A DNA stretch of 64,000 bases from Octadecabacter sp. B2R22 (GTDB lineage Bacteria > Pseudomonadota > Alphaproteobacteria > Rhodobacterales > Rhodobacteraceae): assembly GCF_018861045.1 (NCBI RefSeq), contig NZ_JAHKQJ010000007.1, positions 248,001-312,000 on the forward strand. Direction: 5' to 3'. Positions 15,883 to 23,132 of this stretch are shown piece by piece. Under the pieces are notes generated by a model. It had not been told where the DNA came from. It searched no databases and saw nothing but the letters and a program-made list of their open reading frames with translations. The position numbers were made by a program, and so were the translations under genes. The stretch's first letter is position 1. Each line of letters starts with the position of its first letter.

Positions 15883-18303
15883 ATGAGCAGTTATTCCGAC
15901 GAAGACGCCTTTGAGGCCGCAGCAGCCCCGCAACAAGCAGGCGGGCAATCCCTTTCACAACGGGCGATGGGCGCACGCGCGGCCCCCTATCTGGATGAGC
16001 TGAACCCGGCCCAACGCGAAGCCGTCGAAACGCTGGATGGACCTGTCTTGATGCTCGCGGGTGCCGGAACCGGTAAAACAAAGGCGCTGACCTGCCGCAT
16101 TGCGCATCTCTTGGTGACGGGCAGGGCGCAGCCCAACGAAATTCTCGCGGTGACGTTTACCAACAAAGCGGCGCGCGAAATGAAGAATCGTGTGGGTGCT
16201 CTGATGGGCCAAGCCGTTGAAGGCGTGCCATGGTTGGGCACCTTCCACGCCATCTGTGTGAAACAACTGCGTCGCCACGCGGAACTGGTGGGCCTGAAAT
16301 CCGGTTTCACTATTCTGGATACCGATGATCAGCTTCGCCTGCTGAAACAACTGGTCCGCGCCGCTGAGATTGATGACAAACGCTGGCCTGCACGCATGTT
16401 GGCGGGAATTATTGACGGCTGGAAAAACAAGGCATGGACGCCGAGCCAAGTGCCCGTCGCCGAAAGCAGTGCCTATGACGGCAAGGGCATTGAGCTGTAT
16501 GCCGCCTACCAACTCCGCCTTAAAGAACTGAACGCCTGCGATTTCGGTGATCTGCTTTTGCATATGGTGACGATCTTTCAGACCCATCCAGACGTGCTGC
16601 AGCAGTATCAACGCTGGTTCAAATATATCCTTGTGGACGAATATCAGGATACCAACGTCGCCCAGTACCTTTGGCTGCGTCTGTTGGCGCAAAGCCACAA
16701 AAACATTTGCTGTGTCGGGGATGATGACCAATCCATCTACGGTTGGCGCGGTGCAGAAGTCGGCAACATCTTGCGGTTCGAAAAAGACTTTCCCGGCGCC
16801 CATGTCGTGCGTCTGGAACAAAACTACCGCTCGACGGGCCACATCCTTGGTGCCGCGGCGGGCGTGATTGACGCCAACAAGGGCCGCCTTGGCAAGACCC
16901 TGTTCACCGATGGTGAAGACGGCGATCAAGTGCGCCTGATCGGTCATTGGGACGGCGAAGAAGAGGCTCGCTGGATCGGTGAGGAAATCGAATCCATGCA
17001 ACGCGGCACCCGTGGCAATCCACCTTTGCCGTTGAATGGTATGGCGATCCTTGTGCGGGCTTCGCACCAGATGCGTGCCTTTGAAGATCGCTTTCTGACC
17101 ATCGGTTTACCATACCGCGTCATCGGTGGTCCGCGTTTTTACGAACGTTTAGAAATCCGCGATGCCATGGCCTATTTCCGGCTGGCGGTGTCGCAAGACG
17201 ACGACCTTGCGTTTGAACGCATCGTTAATACTCCTAAACGCGGGCTGGGTGACAAGGCCGTGCAAACGATCCAGACAACCGCCCGTGCAAACGGGGTCAA
17301 CCTGATTGAGGGCGCGCGTCTTTGTGTCGAAGGGGCCTTGATAAAGGGGAAGGGCGGCAATGCCCTGCGCGAGCTGGTGCAGGGGCTGGATCGCTGGCAC
17401 CGCCAATTGCACGACGAAGCCGATACGCATGTCGAGATGGCCGAAGTGATTCTAGATGAATCCGGCTACACGGGCTTTTGGCAGAACGACAAAACACCCG
17501 AAGGTCCGGGGCGGTTGGAAAACCTGAAAGAACTCGTCAAGGCATTGGAAAATTTTGAAAACCTGCAAGGGTTTCTCGAACATGTGTCGTTGATCATGGA
17601 CAACGCGCAGGAAGAAGAAGACGACAAAGTTACCATCATGACGCTGCACGCGGCCAAGGGCCTCGAATACCCTGCGGTGTTCCTGCCCGGTTGGGAAGAC
17701 GGGCTGTTCCCGTCGCAACGCAGTATGGATGAAAGCGGGCTAAAGGGCCTCGAGGAAGAACGGCGCTTGGCCTATGTCGGCATCACGCGGGCCGAGGAAT
17801 GGTGCACGATTTCGTTCACCGCCAACCGCCGCGTTTACGGTCAATGGCAAAGCCAATTGCCGAGCCGTTTCATTGACGAGCTGCCAGAAGAACATGTCGA
17901 AGTGCTCACACCGCCCGGCCTTTATGGCGGTGGTTATGGTGCCGCAGGGATGGGCGGTATGTCCGCCCAAGCCAACCCCGCCAGCGACGGCATGCACTCG
18001 AACCTGCACGAGCGCGTCGCCAGTGCGGATGTCTACAACTCCCCCGGTTGGCGCCGCCTGCAACAACGCAGCCAACAACGCCCCGTCAGCCAACCCAAAG
18101 AGAGCCGCAACATGGTGATCGATATGGCCGCGACCAGTTCGTTCACCACGGGTGATCGGGTGTTCCATCAAAAATTCGGCTACGGCGAAGTGATGGAGAT
18201 CGAAGGTGACAAGCTTGTCATCCAGTTCGACAAAGCGGGTGAGAAAAAGGTCGTGGCGAAATTCGTCGTTGATGCTGACGCGGCCAGTGACGTGCCATTC
18301 TGA
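15883..18303 (+). CDS. uvrD: UvrD/PcrA/Rep-type ATP-dependent DNA helicase
   Basis: 806 residues from the ATG at 15883 (MSSYSDEDAF); in-frame ATG codons at 15787 and 15841 give non-family extensions. Superfamily 1A 3'-5' helicase used in nucleotide excision and mismatch repair. Helicase motifs in order: Q-motif LNPAQREAVE, Walker A AGAGTGKT, TFTNKAAREM, Walker B DEYQDTN, motif III GDDDQSIYGWRGAE, motif IV QNYRST, motif V LHAAKGLEYPAVFLPG, motif VI EERRLAYVGITRAE. The C-terminus has the Tudor-like GDRVFHQKFGYGEV segment for RNA polymerase contact. A LexA-type repeat lies upstream; no clear Shine-Dalgarno sequence is seen. Confidence 0.96.
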   Translation: MSSYSDEDAFEAAAAPQQAGGQSLSQRAMGARAAPYLDELNPAQREAVETLDGPVLMLAGAGTGKTKALTCRIAHLLVTGRAQPNEILAVTFTNKAAREMKNRVGALMGQAVEGVPWLGTFHAICVKQLRRHAELVGLKSGFTILDTDDQLRLLKQLVRAAEIDDKRWPARMLAGIIDGWKNKAWTPSQVPVAESSAYDGKGIELYAAYQLRLKELNACDFGDLLLHMVTIFQTHPDVLQQYQRWFKYILVDEYQDTNVAQYLWLRLLAQSHKNICCVGDDDQSIYGWRGAEVGNILRFEKDFPGAHVVRLEQNYRSTGHILGAAAGVIDANKGRLGKTLFTDGEDGDQVRLIGHWDGEEEARWIGEEIESMQRGTRGNPPLPLNGMAILVRASHQMRAFEDRFLTIGLPYRVIGGPRFYERLEIRDAMAYFRLAVSQDDDLAFERIVNTPKRGLGDKAVQTIQTTARANGVNLIEGARLCVEGALIKGKGGNALRELVQGLDRWHRQLHDEADTHVEMAEVILDESGYTGFWQNDKTPEGPGRLENLKELVKALENFENLQGFLEHVSLIMDNAQEEEDDKVTIMTLHAAKGLEYPAVFLPGWEDGLFPSQRSMDESGLKGLEEERRLAYVGITRAEEWCTISFTANRRVYGQWQSQLPSRFIDELPEEHVEVLTPPGLYGGGYGAAGMGGMSAQANPASDGMHSNLHERVASADVYNSPGWRRLQQRSQQRPVSQPKESRNMVIDMAATSSFTTGDRVFHQKFGYGEVMEIEGDKLVIQFDKAGEKKVVAKFVVDADAASDVPF

Positions 18304-18420
18304 TAAGTTTAGACAAGTCGTTCGAAATATTAGCTCAAGCTTTCAATAGATTAAGGCCCGCCGTTTAGCGCGTCTTCATTGCCCTGCCTTAACCCTCGCT
18401 CTGTGGAATGAGGTGGGAAA

Positions 18421-19464
18421 ATGGCTTATACAATATACGCATCGGACAATGAGTTCGCTGCCAGCACGGGTGACAACGTTAACAGCGGTGCCGGAATCAG
18501 CACGTTTGATTATCCGCCGACGGCGACGAAAAACCTGACGATTAGCTCGTATGACGGGGACGATAGCCCAACTGTCTTTTCTGTCGGCGATACCTATGAA
18601 ATCAGCTGGACAGGCATGGGCGGCGGGCAAGACCCGATCCAGTTTTCCGTCATTCGCTCCGACCCTATTAGCTATGAGGGGCAAGATGGCCATGCGGTCG
18701 TTTTCGAGGGCACGGATGAAGACGGCGACCCTGTTCACCTTGTCTGGTCCCCCGGGATCGATCTTGAAGACTGGTATTTCGACAATTTCTCGGGCGGGGA
18801 ATCCCCGGGGTTCTACACAACCGACCAGAATGCGGCCGAACAGTATCAATATGTCTGTTTCGTGAAGGGAACCCACATCGCGACCCCCGGTGGCATCACA
18901 CGGGTTGAGCACCTGAAGGCGGGCGACCTCGTTTTGACGCTGGATCATGGGCCGCAACCACTGCGCTGGATAGGGCAGCGCAAGATCAGCGGGCGCTATG
19001 CTATGGCCCCTGTGGTGTTTGAACCCGAAGCACTGGGAAACGCCCTGCCACTTTGCGTTTCACCCCAACACAGAATTTTAACGCAGTCTTGGAAGGCGGA
19101 ACTTATGTTTGGCCATGACGAGGTGCTGTTGCCGGCGCGCGCCTTTGTTGGGCAACCCGGGGTGACGCAAACGCCTGTTGATCGGGTGACCTATGTGCAC
19201 TTGCTATTTGATCGTCATGAAATCGTGCTCGCCGAGGACGTCGCCTGCGAAAGCCTGCTTTTGGGTGAAATGTCGATGAACGTTTTGCGCGCACCCAGTG
19301 ACGACGCGACGGCAGAAGCAGGGGCGCTTTTCCCTGATGTGCTGTCCATGGTCGATCTGCACGGCATGAAGGCCGCGCGCCCAGTGCTGCGGATGAAAGA
19401 GGCACAGGCTATGATGGAGCATATTCCGCCTCCGGTTATGCGACCGCTCGAGTGTCTTTTGTAA
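18421..19464 (+). CDS. Hint-domain protein (hedgehog/intein-type) with N-terminal beta-rich region
   Basis: 347 residues. The N-terminal 145 residues are acidic, rich in Asp, Gly, Ser and Thr, and likely beta-structured. From Cys146 (CFVKGTHIATPGG) a Hint domain follows, with EHLKAGDLVLTLDHGPQPLRWIG near 164-186 and the LCVSPQHRIL block near 212-221 containing the conserved His. This is the Hint_2 type common in Rhodobacterales exported proteins. Cys and His needed for N-S acyl shift are present, but there is no C-terminal extein, so splicing cannot occur; self-cleavage is possible. No Sec signal is seen; such proteins are often associated with type I secretion, which is inference here. Ribosome site GAGG. 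Confidence 0.85.
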   Translation: MAYTIYASDNEFAASTGDNVNSGAGISTFDYPPTATKNLTISSYDGDDSPTVFSVGDTYEISWTGMGGGQDPIQFSVIRSDPISYEGQDGHAVVFEGTDEDGDPVHLVWSPGIDLEDWYFDNFSGGESPGFYTTDQNAAEQYQYVCFVKGTHIATPGGITRVEHLKAGDLVLTLDHGPQPLRWIGQRKISGRYAMAPVVFEPEALGNALPLCVSPQHRILTQSWKAELMFGHDEVLLPARAFVGQPGVTQTPVDRVTYVHLLFDRHEIVLAEDVACESLLLGEMSMNVLRAPSDDATAEAGALFPDVLSMVDLHGMKAARPVLRMKEAQAMMEHIPPPVMRPLECLL

Positions 19465-19488
19465 CGCCTAACCTGTTTGGCATGGCCG

Positions 19489-20121
19489 CTAGGTTGCAGA
19501 CGTAAACAGGTTTGGGAAAACCAATGGGATCAGCGTGGCGATCAGCAGGGCGGCCATGGTCCAATTGAAAGCCCGCAGGCGCGCCGGTGACGTCAAGAAC
19601 CGCCGCATTTGTTGGCCGAGAACTGTCCAAATGGTTATCGAGGGGAAGCTCACCATGAAAAAGGCCAGCGTCACGATCCCAACGGCCAACAGTGATCGCG
19701 TGCCGTCCGCATCCGTCGCAAATCGGGTGATCGCATAAACGGCCATGGACCATGCTTTGGGGTTGACCCATTGGAAGGCGGCGGCCTGCAAAAATGTGAT
19801 TGGACGCCCTCCGGTCTGGGGCGCATCCGGAAGTTTTGGCGCTGCAGTGCCAATCTTATAGGCCAACCACAGCAAATAGGCGACTGAAACGACCTTAAGT
19901 GTTTGATCGACAACCGGAAATGCATCGAAAACTTGCATCAACCCAAGACCAACAAGCGCGATCATTGTTGGGAACCCTATGGTGATCCCGAACATATGCG
20001 GCAGCGTCCGCCGCAACCCGAAATTTGCGCCCGACGCGACCAGCATCGCGTTGTTCGGCCCCGGCGTAACGGTTCCGACGAATGCAAAACTGATGAGGGC
20101 AATAAAGGTTTCAAATGACAT
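19489..20121 (-). CDS. LysE/RhtB-type amino-acid exporter
   Basis: 210 residues with about six membrane segments and the LysE family start: FIALISFAFVGTVTPGPNNAMLVASGANFG (PGPN motif near residues 21-24) and the second signature WVNPKAWSM near 118-126. Members export amino acids or homoserine lactones to control internal pools. It is divergent from an Lrp/AsnC regulator across a 72-base gap, the usual layout in which the regulator senses the amino acid and switches on the exporter. Confidence 0.92.
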   Translation of the reverse strand: MSFETFIALISFAFVGTVTPGPNNAMLVASGANFGLRRTLPHMFGITIGFPTMIALVGLGLMQVFDAFPVVDQTLKVVSVAYLLWLAYKIGTAAPKLPDAPQTGGRPITFLQAAAFQWVNPKAWSMAVYAITRFATDADGTRSLLAVGIVTLAFFMVSFPSITIWTVLGQQMRRFLTSPARLRAFNWTMAALLIATLIPLVFPNLFTSAT

Positions 20122-20146
20122 ACTGCGATTTTATGCGAAGGATGAC

Positions 20147-20159
20147 GCAATGTAATTGC
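20147..20159. promoter_or_regulatory. Candidate Lrp-like operator
   Basis: The palindrome GCAAT-GTA-ATTGC (5-3-5) lies in the middle of the 72-base divergent region between the exporter and its regulator. Lrp/AsnC proteins bind short AT-rich palindromes in such places. Only one clear site is seen. Confidence 0.4.
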
Positions 20160-20193
20160 ATAGTTGTGACGAAACTCCTTAAGTTCACAATAT

Positions 20194-20646
20194 ATGATGG
20201 ATATTGACCCGATAAATGCTCAGATATTGCGCGCGCTTCGCATCGATGGGCGGATCAGCAACTTGGCCTTGGCAGACAAGGTGGGGCTGTCGCCGTCTGC
20301 CTGTCTGCGACGTGTTCATGATCTCGAACGTCGTGGAGTGATTACGGGCTATCGCGCCCAACTGGATCCTGCACAAACTGGCAAAGCCTACGTGGTCTAT
20401 GTGGCTGTTGGCCTTGCTGAGCATTCCAAGGCCGCGCAAGAGGGTTTTGAGGTTGCGATGGCGCGTTTCGATGAGGTGACCGAATGCCACAACATCGCCG
20501 GAGCCTTTGAATATTTGCTACGGGTCGAGGTGGCAGACCTGCCTTCCTACAAGACGTTCCATACGGATAAATTGGGCACAGTTCCCCATGTCCGATCTAT
20601 CACAAGCCATATGGTCATGGGGTCGCCCAAAGACACCCGCGCTTGA
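20194..20646 (+). CDS. Lrp/AsnC family transcriptional regulator
   Basis: 150 residues. N-terminal helix-turn-helix: DPINAQILRALRIDGRISN, then LALADKVGLSPSACLRRVHDLERRGVI (about 22-48). The C-terminal RAM/AsnC ligand-binding domain covers about 65-145 (VAVGLAEHSKAAQ, TECHNIAGAFEYLLRVEVADL). Two ATG codons in tandem open the gene (20194 and 20197), with no strong ribosome site. It probably controls the divergent LysE-type exporter and itself. It converges on the RNA array whose terminator is only 34 bases away. Confidence 0.92.
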   Translation: MMDIDPINAQILRALRIDGRISNLALADKVGLSPSACLRRVHDLERRGVITGYRAQLDPAQTGKAYVVYVAVGLAEHSKAAQEGFEVAMARFDEVTECHNIAGAFEYLLRVEVADLPSYKTFHTDKLGTVPHVRSITSHMVMGSPKDTRA

Positions 20647-20669
20647 CGCTCACAACAGTAAGTTGCCGA

Positions 20670-20711
20670 AAACAAAAAAGCGACGAAACCCTGGGAGGAG
20701 GATTTCATCGC
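20670..20711 (-). terminator. Terminator of the DUF1127/CcsR-like transcript (also hairpin 8)
   Basis: On the minus strand GCGATGAAA (20703-20711) pairs with TTTCGTCGC (20680-20688), with CCTCCTCCC in the loop, and is followed by six T (20674-20679). The last element of the array thus keeps the CCTCCTCCC loop and doubles as the intrinsic terminator of the whole unit. Confidence 0.85.
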
Positions 20712-20726
20712 CTTTGTGGTGGGTCA

Positions 20727-20744
20727 GCCTGTGGGAGGACAGGC
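20727..20744 (-). ncRNA. CcsR-like hairpin 7
   Basis: Perfect 6-bp stem GCCTGT (20727-20732) / ACAGGC (20739-20744) closing a bare CCUCCC loop on the minus strand. Its sequence is closest to hairpin 5 (GTGGGAGGAC core on the plus strand). Confidence 0.8.
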
Positions 20745-20759
20745 GGCCCAGTCTAGCTT

Positions 20760-20811
20760 GATCAAGTGCGGCGATGTCAGGGAGGAGGAAAGACATCGCC
20801 GCGTCTTGATC
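20760..20811 (-). ncRNA. CcsR-like hairpin 6
   Basis: Perfect 11-bp stem GCGGCGATGTC (20768-20778) / GACATCGCCGC (20792-20802) with CCUCCUCCC in the loop, plus an outer 7-bp stem GATCAAG (20760-20766) / CTTGATC (20805-20811). It is the counterpart of hairpin 3. Confidence 0.88.
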
Positions 20812-20814
20812 TAT

Positions 20815-20846
20815 GCGCTTTCCCCGTGGGAGGACGGTTAGAGCGC
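20815..20846 (-). ncRNA. CcsR-like hairpin 5
   Basis: Inner stem CCGT (20824-20827) / ACGG (20834-20837) around CCUCCC, and outer stem GCGCT (20815-20819) / AGCGC (20842-20846). It is the counterpart of hairpin 2. Confidence 0.78.
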
Positions 20847-20853
20847 GATCACA

Positions 20854-20883
20854 GGGCGGCTTCTGGGAGGAAGAAAAGCCCCG
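20854..20883 (-). ncRNA. CcsR-like hairpin 4
   Basis: Stem GGCTT (20858-20862) / AAGCC (20876-20880) with CCUCCC in the loop. The weakest stem of the set; counterpart of hairpin 1. Confidence 0.65.
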
Positions 20884-20900
20884 ATCCTTGTATTCTTTGA

Positions 20901-20951
20901 GATCAAGAACGGCGGTGTCAGGGAGGAGGAAGACACCGCCGTGTCTTGATC
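20901..20951 (-). ncRNA. CcsR-like hairpin 3
   Basis: Perfect 10-bp stem CGGCGGTGTC (20910-20919) / GACACCGCCG (20932-20941) with CCUCCUCCC in the loop, and outer stem GATCAAG (20901-20907) / CTTGATC (20945-20951). Several differences from hairpin 6 are compensatory, so pairing is kept. Confidence 0.88.
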
Positions 20952-20954
20952 TGT

Positions 20955-20992
20955 GCACCCGACCCCTAGGGAGGAGAAGCGGGGTTAGGTGC
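20955..20992 (-). ncRNA. CcsR-like hairpin 2
   Basis: Stems GCACC (20955-20959) / GGTGC (20988-20992) and ACCCC (20962-20966) / GGGGT (20981-20985), with CCUCCC in the loop. It is followed by GCGATCAC as in hairpin 5. Confidence 0.8.
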
Positions 20993-20997
20993 GATCA

Positions 20998-21029
20998 CGA
21001 TGCGTCTAAAGGGAGGTAAAGCCGCATCG
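20998..21029 (-). ncRNA. CcsR-like hairpin 1 (nearest the DUF1127 gene)
   Basis: Perfect 7-bp stem CGATGCG (20998-21004) / CGCATCG (21023-21029) with CCUCCC in a long loop. It begins 13 bases after the DUF1127 stop codon. Confidence 0.78.
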
Positions 21030-21042
21030 ATTCCGGTATTTC

Positions 21043-21279
21043 TTATGCTTCGCCGTAAGCAGCCTCACGAGCGATTGTGTTCAACTGGCTCTTGTGCAGG
21101 CCAAGGTCGTTCAACTCGCGAGTTGTCAAAGACTGAAGCTCAGCCAGTGTGGAGTTATATACGCGGCGCTGTTCCATCTTTGTGCGGATGGACTGGACCA
21201 AGCCAGAAGCGAATGTGCGGGCGTTGGAAACTGCTTGTGCGTTACCAGCGGAAAAATTTGTGTCAGTAGCGTGTGCCAT
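21043..21279 (-). CDS. DUF1127 protein, CcaF1-like
   Basis: 78 residues from the ATG at 21279 (MAHATDTNFS); a longer open frame upstream is not coding-like, and AGAAAAGAGA precedes this ATG. The C-terminal half holds the DUF1127 core YNSTLAELQSLTTRELNDLGL with basic residues upstream (RTKMEQRR). In Rhodobacter sphaeroides the protein encoded in the same place (CcaF1) is an RNA-binding protein that affects CcsR maturation and RNA turnover. Position directly before the CCUCC-loop array makes the same role likely here. A hairpin and a candidate RpoH-type promoter lie upstream. Confidence 0.9.
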   Translation of the reverse strand: MAHATDTNFSAGNAQAVSNARTFASGLVQSIRTKMEQRRVYNSTLAELQSLTTRELNDLGLHKSQLNTIAREAAYGEA

Positions 21280-21301
21280 CTTTAGTCTCTTTTCTAAGTC
21301 G

Positions 21302-21318
21302 GCCCCGAACTCCGGGGC
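21302..21318 (-). promoter_or_regulatory. Leader hairpin of the DUF1127 gene
   Basis: Perfect 6-bp GC stem GCCCCG (21302-21307) / CGGGGC (21313-21318) with a 5-nt loop, 22 nt before the DUF1127 start. It could protect the 5' end or mark a processing site. No T run follows on the minus strand. Confidence 0.4.
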
Positions 21319-21354
21319 TTTCTGCTCTAGCGCCGTATTGCGCCTTCCTGATTG

Positions 21355-21383
21355 AAAATAGGCAATTGCTGCAGGTGCACAAT
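21355..21383 (-). promoter_or_regulatory. Candidate RpoH-type promoter for DUF1127-CcsR
   Basis: Read on the minus strand: ATTGTGC (21377-21383), 13 bases, GCCTATTTT (21355-21363), compared with the heat-shock sigma consensus CTTGAAA-N13-CCCCATNTA. The match is partial (TTG, then C, C, A, T, T). A start near 21348 would give a leader of about 69 nt. Confidence 0.4.
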
Positions 21384-21405
21384 CCCCCCGATGCTCAATG
21401 CCGCT

Positions 21406-21420
21406 ATGCAGAAACTGCAT
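21406..21420. promoter_or_regulatory. Inverted repeat between divergent promoters
   Basis: ATGCAG-AAA-CTGCAT is a perfect 6-3-6 inverted repeat lying between the two candidate promoters. It could be an operator; no regulator is known. Confidence 0.3.
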
Positions 21421-21429
21421 GGTTAATGT

Positions 21430-21458
21430 CTTGAAACTGTTGCGTTTAGCGCCATCTA
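21430..21458 (+). promoter_or_regulatory. RpoH (sigma-32)-type promoter upstream of mrp
   Basis: CTTGAAA (21430-21436, perfect -35), 13 bases, CGCCATCTA (21450-21458) against CCCCATNTA. This is a near-consensus heat-shock promoter pointing to mrp, with a predicted start near 21465 and a leader of about 97 nt. Confidence 0.6.
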
Positions 21459-21561
21459 AGGGATCGGACGTAGGGTCACCCTTAAAATTGCACAAAACTT
21501 CATCGTTGTTGTCCTGACGTCAGGCAGTTTAAGTATCCACTGAACTCAGGCAGGTGAATCC

Positions 21562-22659
21562 ATGACGCAAAATAATGAAACTATTCTGGCGGCCCTTAAG
21601 ACGATTGGTTTGCCTGACGGCGGTGATTTGGTGTCCCGCGACATGATCCGTGCCTTGCAGGTACAGGGCGACTCGGTCCGTTTCGTAATCGAAGCGCCAG
21701 ACGCGGCTACGGCTGGCCGTATGGAACCCATCCGCCAAGCGGCGGAAATGATCGTTTCAAAAATGGATGGCGTGTCTTCTGCATCCGTTGTGCTGACAGC
21801 GCCAACGAACGCTGGTACGTCAAACCAGCCGCCACCACCTGCGGATAAGACGCCGCCGAATCTGACCATTGGTCGTCATCCGACGCCACAAGCCGGACCA
21901 GAAGGTGTGCCAGGTGTGAAACGGATCATTGCCATTGGGTCCGGTAAAGGCGGGGTGGGTAAATCAACTGTCTCCAGCAACCTTGCGGTCGCTTTGGCCA
22001 AGCAGGGGCGCAAAGTTGGCCTGTTGGATGCCGATATCTACGGGCCAAGCCAGCCGCGCATGATGGGGGTCAGCAAACGCCCTGCATCCCCTGACGGCAA
22101 AACCATCATTCCCCTGCAAGCGCACGGCGTCACGATGATGTCCATTGGTCTTATGGTTGACCCCGCAAAGGCCGTTGTCTGGCGTGGTCCTATGTTGATG
22201 GGTGCGTTGCAACAGATGCTGACGCAGGTTGAATGGGGTGAACTGGATGTCCTGTTGGTCGATCTGCCGCCCGGTACCGGTGATGTGCAGTTGACGCTTT
22301 GCCAGAAAACCGCATTGACGGGGGCTATCGTTGTTTCGACACCGCAGGATGTGGCTTTGCTTGATGCGCGTAAGGCGCTCGACATGTTTAACACGCTTAA
22401 AACCCCTGTGCTGGGGCTGATCGAAAACATGTCTACATATATATGTCCCAGCTGCGGCCACGAGGCACATCTATTCGGCCATGGTGGCGTTGCCAAAGAA
22501 GCAGACGCGATTGATGTGCCGTTCCTTGGTTCACTGCCGATTGATCTGGATACACGGTTGGCTGGTGATGCGGGTACACCAATCGCGGCGGGCGACAGCG
22601 ATATGGCGCAGGCCTACGCGGTACTCGCTAAACGTCTGATTGATGGTGGCATGAGTTGA
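21562..22659 (+). CDS. apbC: Mrp/ApbC-type iron-sulfur cluster carrier ATPase
   Basis: 365 residues. An N-terminal MIP18/DUF59 domain (about 1-80) is followed by a deviant Walker A P-loop [11 protein letters not shown] near 131-141, Walker [12 protein letters not shown] near 232-242, and the cluster-binding CPSCG near 298-302. Mrp/ApbC proteins hold and transfer [4Fe-4S] clusters to target enzymes in the cytoplasm. The ribosome site GCAGGTG precedes the ATG. A near-consensus RpoH-type promoter lies upstream, consistent with stress induction of Fe-S repair. Its stop overlaps the next gene. Confidence 0.93.
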   Translation: MTQNNETILAALKTIGLPDGGDLVSRDMIRALQVQGDSVRFVIEAPDAATAGRMEPIRQAAEMIVSKMDGVSSASVVLTAPTNAGTSNQPPPPADKTPPNLTIGRHPTPQAGPEGVPGVKRIIAIGSGKGGVGKSTVSSNLAVALAKQGRKVGLLDADIYGPSQPRMMGVSKRPASPDGKTIIPLQAHGVTMMSIGLMVDPAKAVVWRGPMLMGALQQMLTQVEWGELDVLLVDLPPGTGDVQLTLCQKTALTGAIVVSTPQDVALLDARKALDMFNTLKTPVLGLIENMSTYICPSCGHEAHLFGHGGVAKEADAIDVPFLGSLPIDLDTRLAGDAGTPIAAGDSDMAQAYAVLAKRLIDGGMS

Positions 22660-23132
22660 TACGCCGCGCCACAGATGCCGATTGGCCCGCTATCTGGGCC
22701 ATTCTGGAACCTGTGTTTCGCGCGGGCGAAACCTATGCGGTGGATCGCGACATATCCGAGGGCGCCGCAAAGGCAATCTGGATGGACGCGCCCGCCGCTA
22801 CCTTTGTTGCGGACGACGGCAAGGTTTTGGGCACCTACTATATAAAGACCAACCACGCGGGCGGCGCGCGCCATGTCTGCAACTGCGGCTACGTTACAGC
22901 AGCAGCGGCTCAGGGCAGGGGCATCGCGCGTGCGATGTGTACCCATTCCCTTCATCAGGCCAAAGATCTCGGCTACCGCGCAATGCAGTTCAATCTTGTG
23001 CTGGCGTCCAATGTCGGCGCTGTGGCGCTTTGGCAAAAATTGGGGTTCGACATCGTCGGCACGTTGCCGTCTGTCTTTGATCATCCGAAGCTTGGCTTCG
23101 TTGATGCGCACATCATGTGGAAGACACTCTGA
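22656..23132 (+). CDS. GNAT family N-acetyltransferase
   Basis: 158 residues starting at TTG 22656, which overlaps the mrp stop by 4 bases (TTGA). GNAT core: [15 protein letters not shown] near 49-63, then [26 protein letters not shown] near 73-98 with the acetyl-CoA loop QGRGIA, and [15 protein letters not shown] near 116-130. The substrate is unknown. Translational coupling to mrp through a weak TTG start suggests low-level co-expression. Confidence 0.88.
   Translation: MIRRATDADWPAIWAILEPVFRAGETYAVDRDISEGAAKAIWMDAPAATFVADDGKVLGTYYIKTNHAGGARHVCNCGYVTAAAAQGRGIARAMCTHSLHQAKDLGYRAMQFNLVLASNVGAVALWQKLGFDIVGTLPSVFDHPKLGFVDAHIMWKTL

Larger units (their letters stand above)
20680..21029 (-). ncRNA. 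ccsR: CcsR-like small RNA array (eight CCUCC-loop hairpins)
   Basis: Eight consecutive stem-loops on the minus strand, each with CCUCCC or CCUCCUCCC in the loop, directly behind the DUF1127 gene and ending in a terminator. This matches the CcsR locus of Rhodobacter sphaeroides, where four homologous stress RNAs with CCUCCUCCC loops are processed from a message that starts with a DUF1127 gene (CcaF1) under RpoHI/RpoHII control. The loop is the anti-Shine-Dalgarno sequence, so base pairing with GGAGG leaders or protein binding is possible. Here the number of hairpins is larger. Processing sites and the true ends of each RNA cannot be read from the sequence. Confidence 0.88.
20760..21041. repeat. 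Tandem duplication of a ~141-bp three-hairpin module
   Basis: Bases 20760-20900 and 20901-21041 align along their whole length: the GATCAAG...CTTGATC hairpin, the next hairpin ending in GCGATCAC, the third hairpin, and even the AT-rich linker (GATCCTTGTATTCTTT versus GATTCCGGTATTTCTT). Hairpins 7 and 8 look like a partial third copy lacking the first hairpin type. Confidence 0.75.

Noticed and set aside
15955-17067. 370-codon open frame on the minus strand
   Set aside because: Antisense of uvrD, with implausible composition; an artefact of codon bias.
20680-21029. Repeated GGGAGG units as a CRISPR array
   Set aside because: The shared part is only 6-9 bases, each lies in its own hairpin with different stems, and there are no constant repeat lengths, spacers or cas genes.
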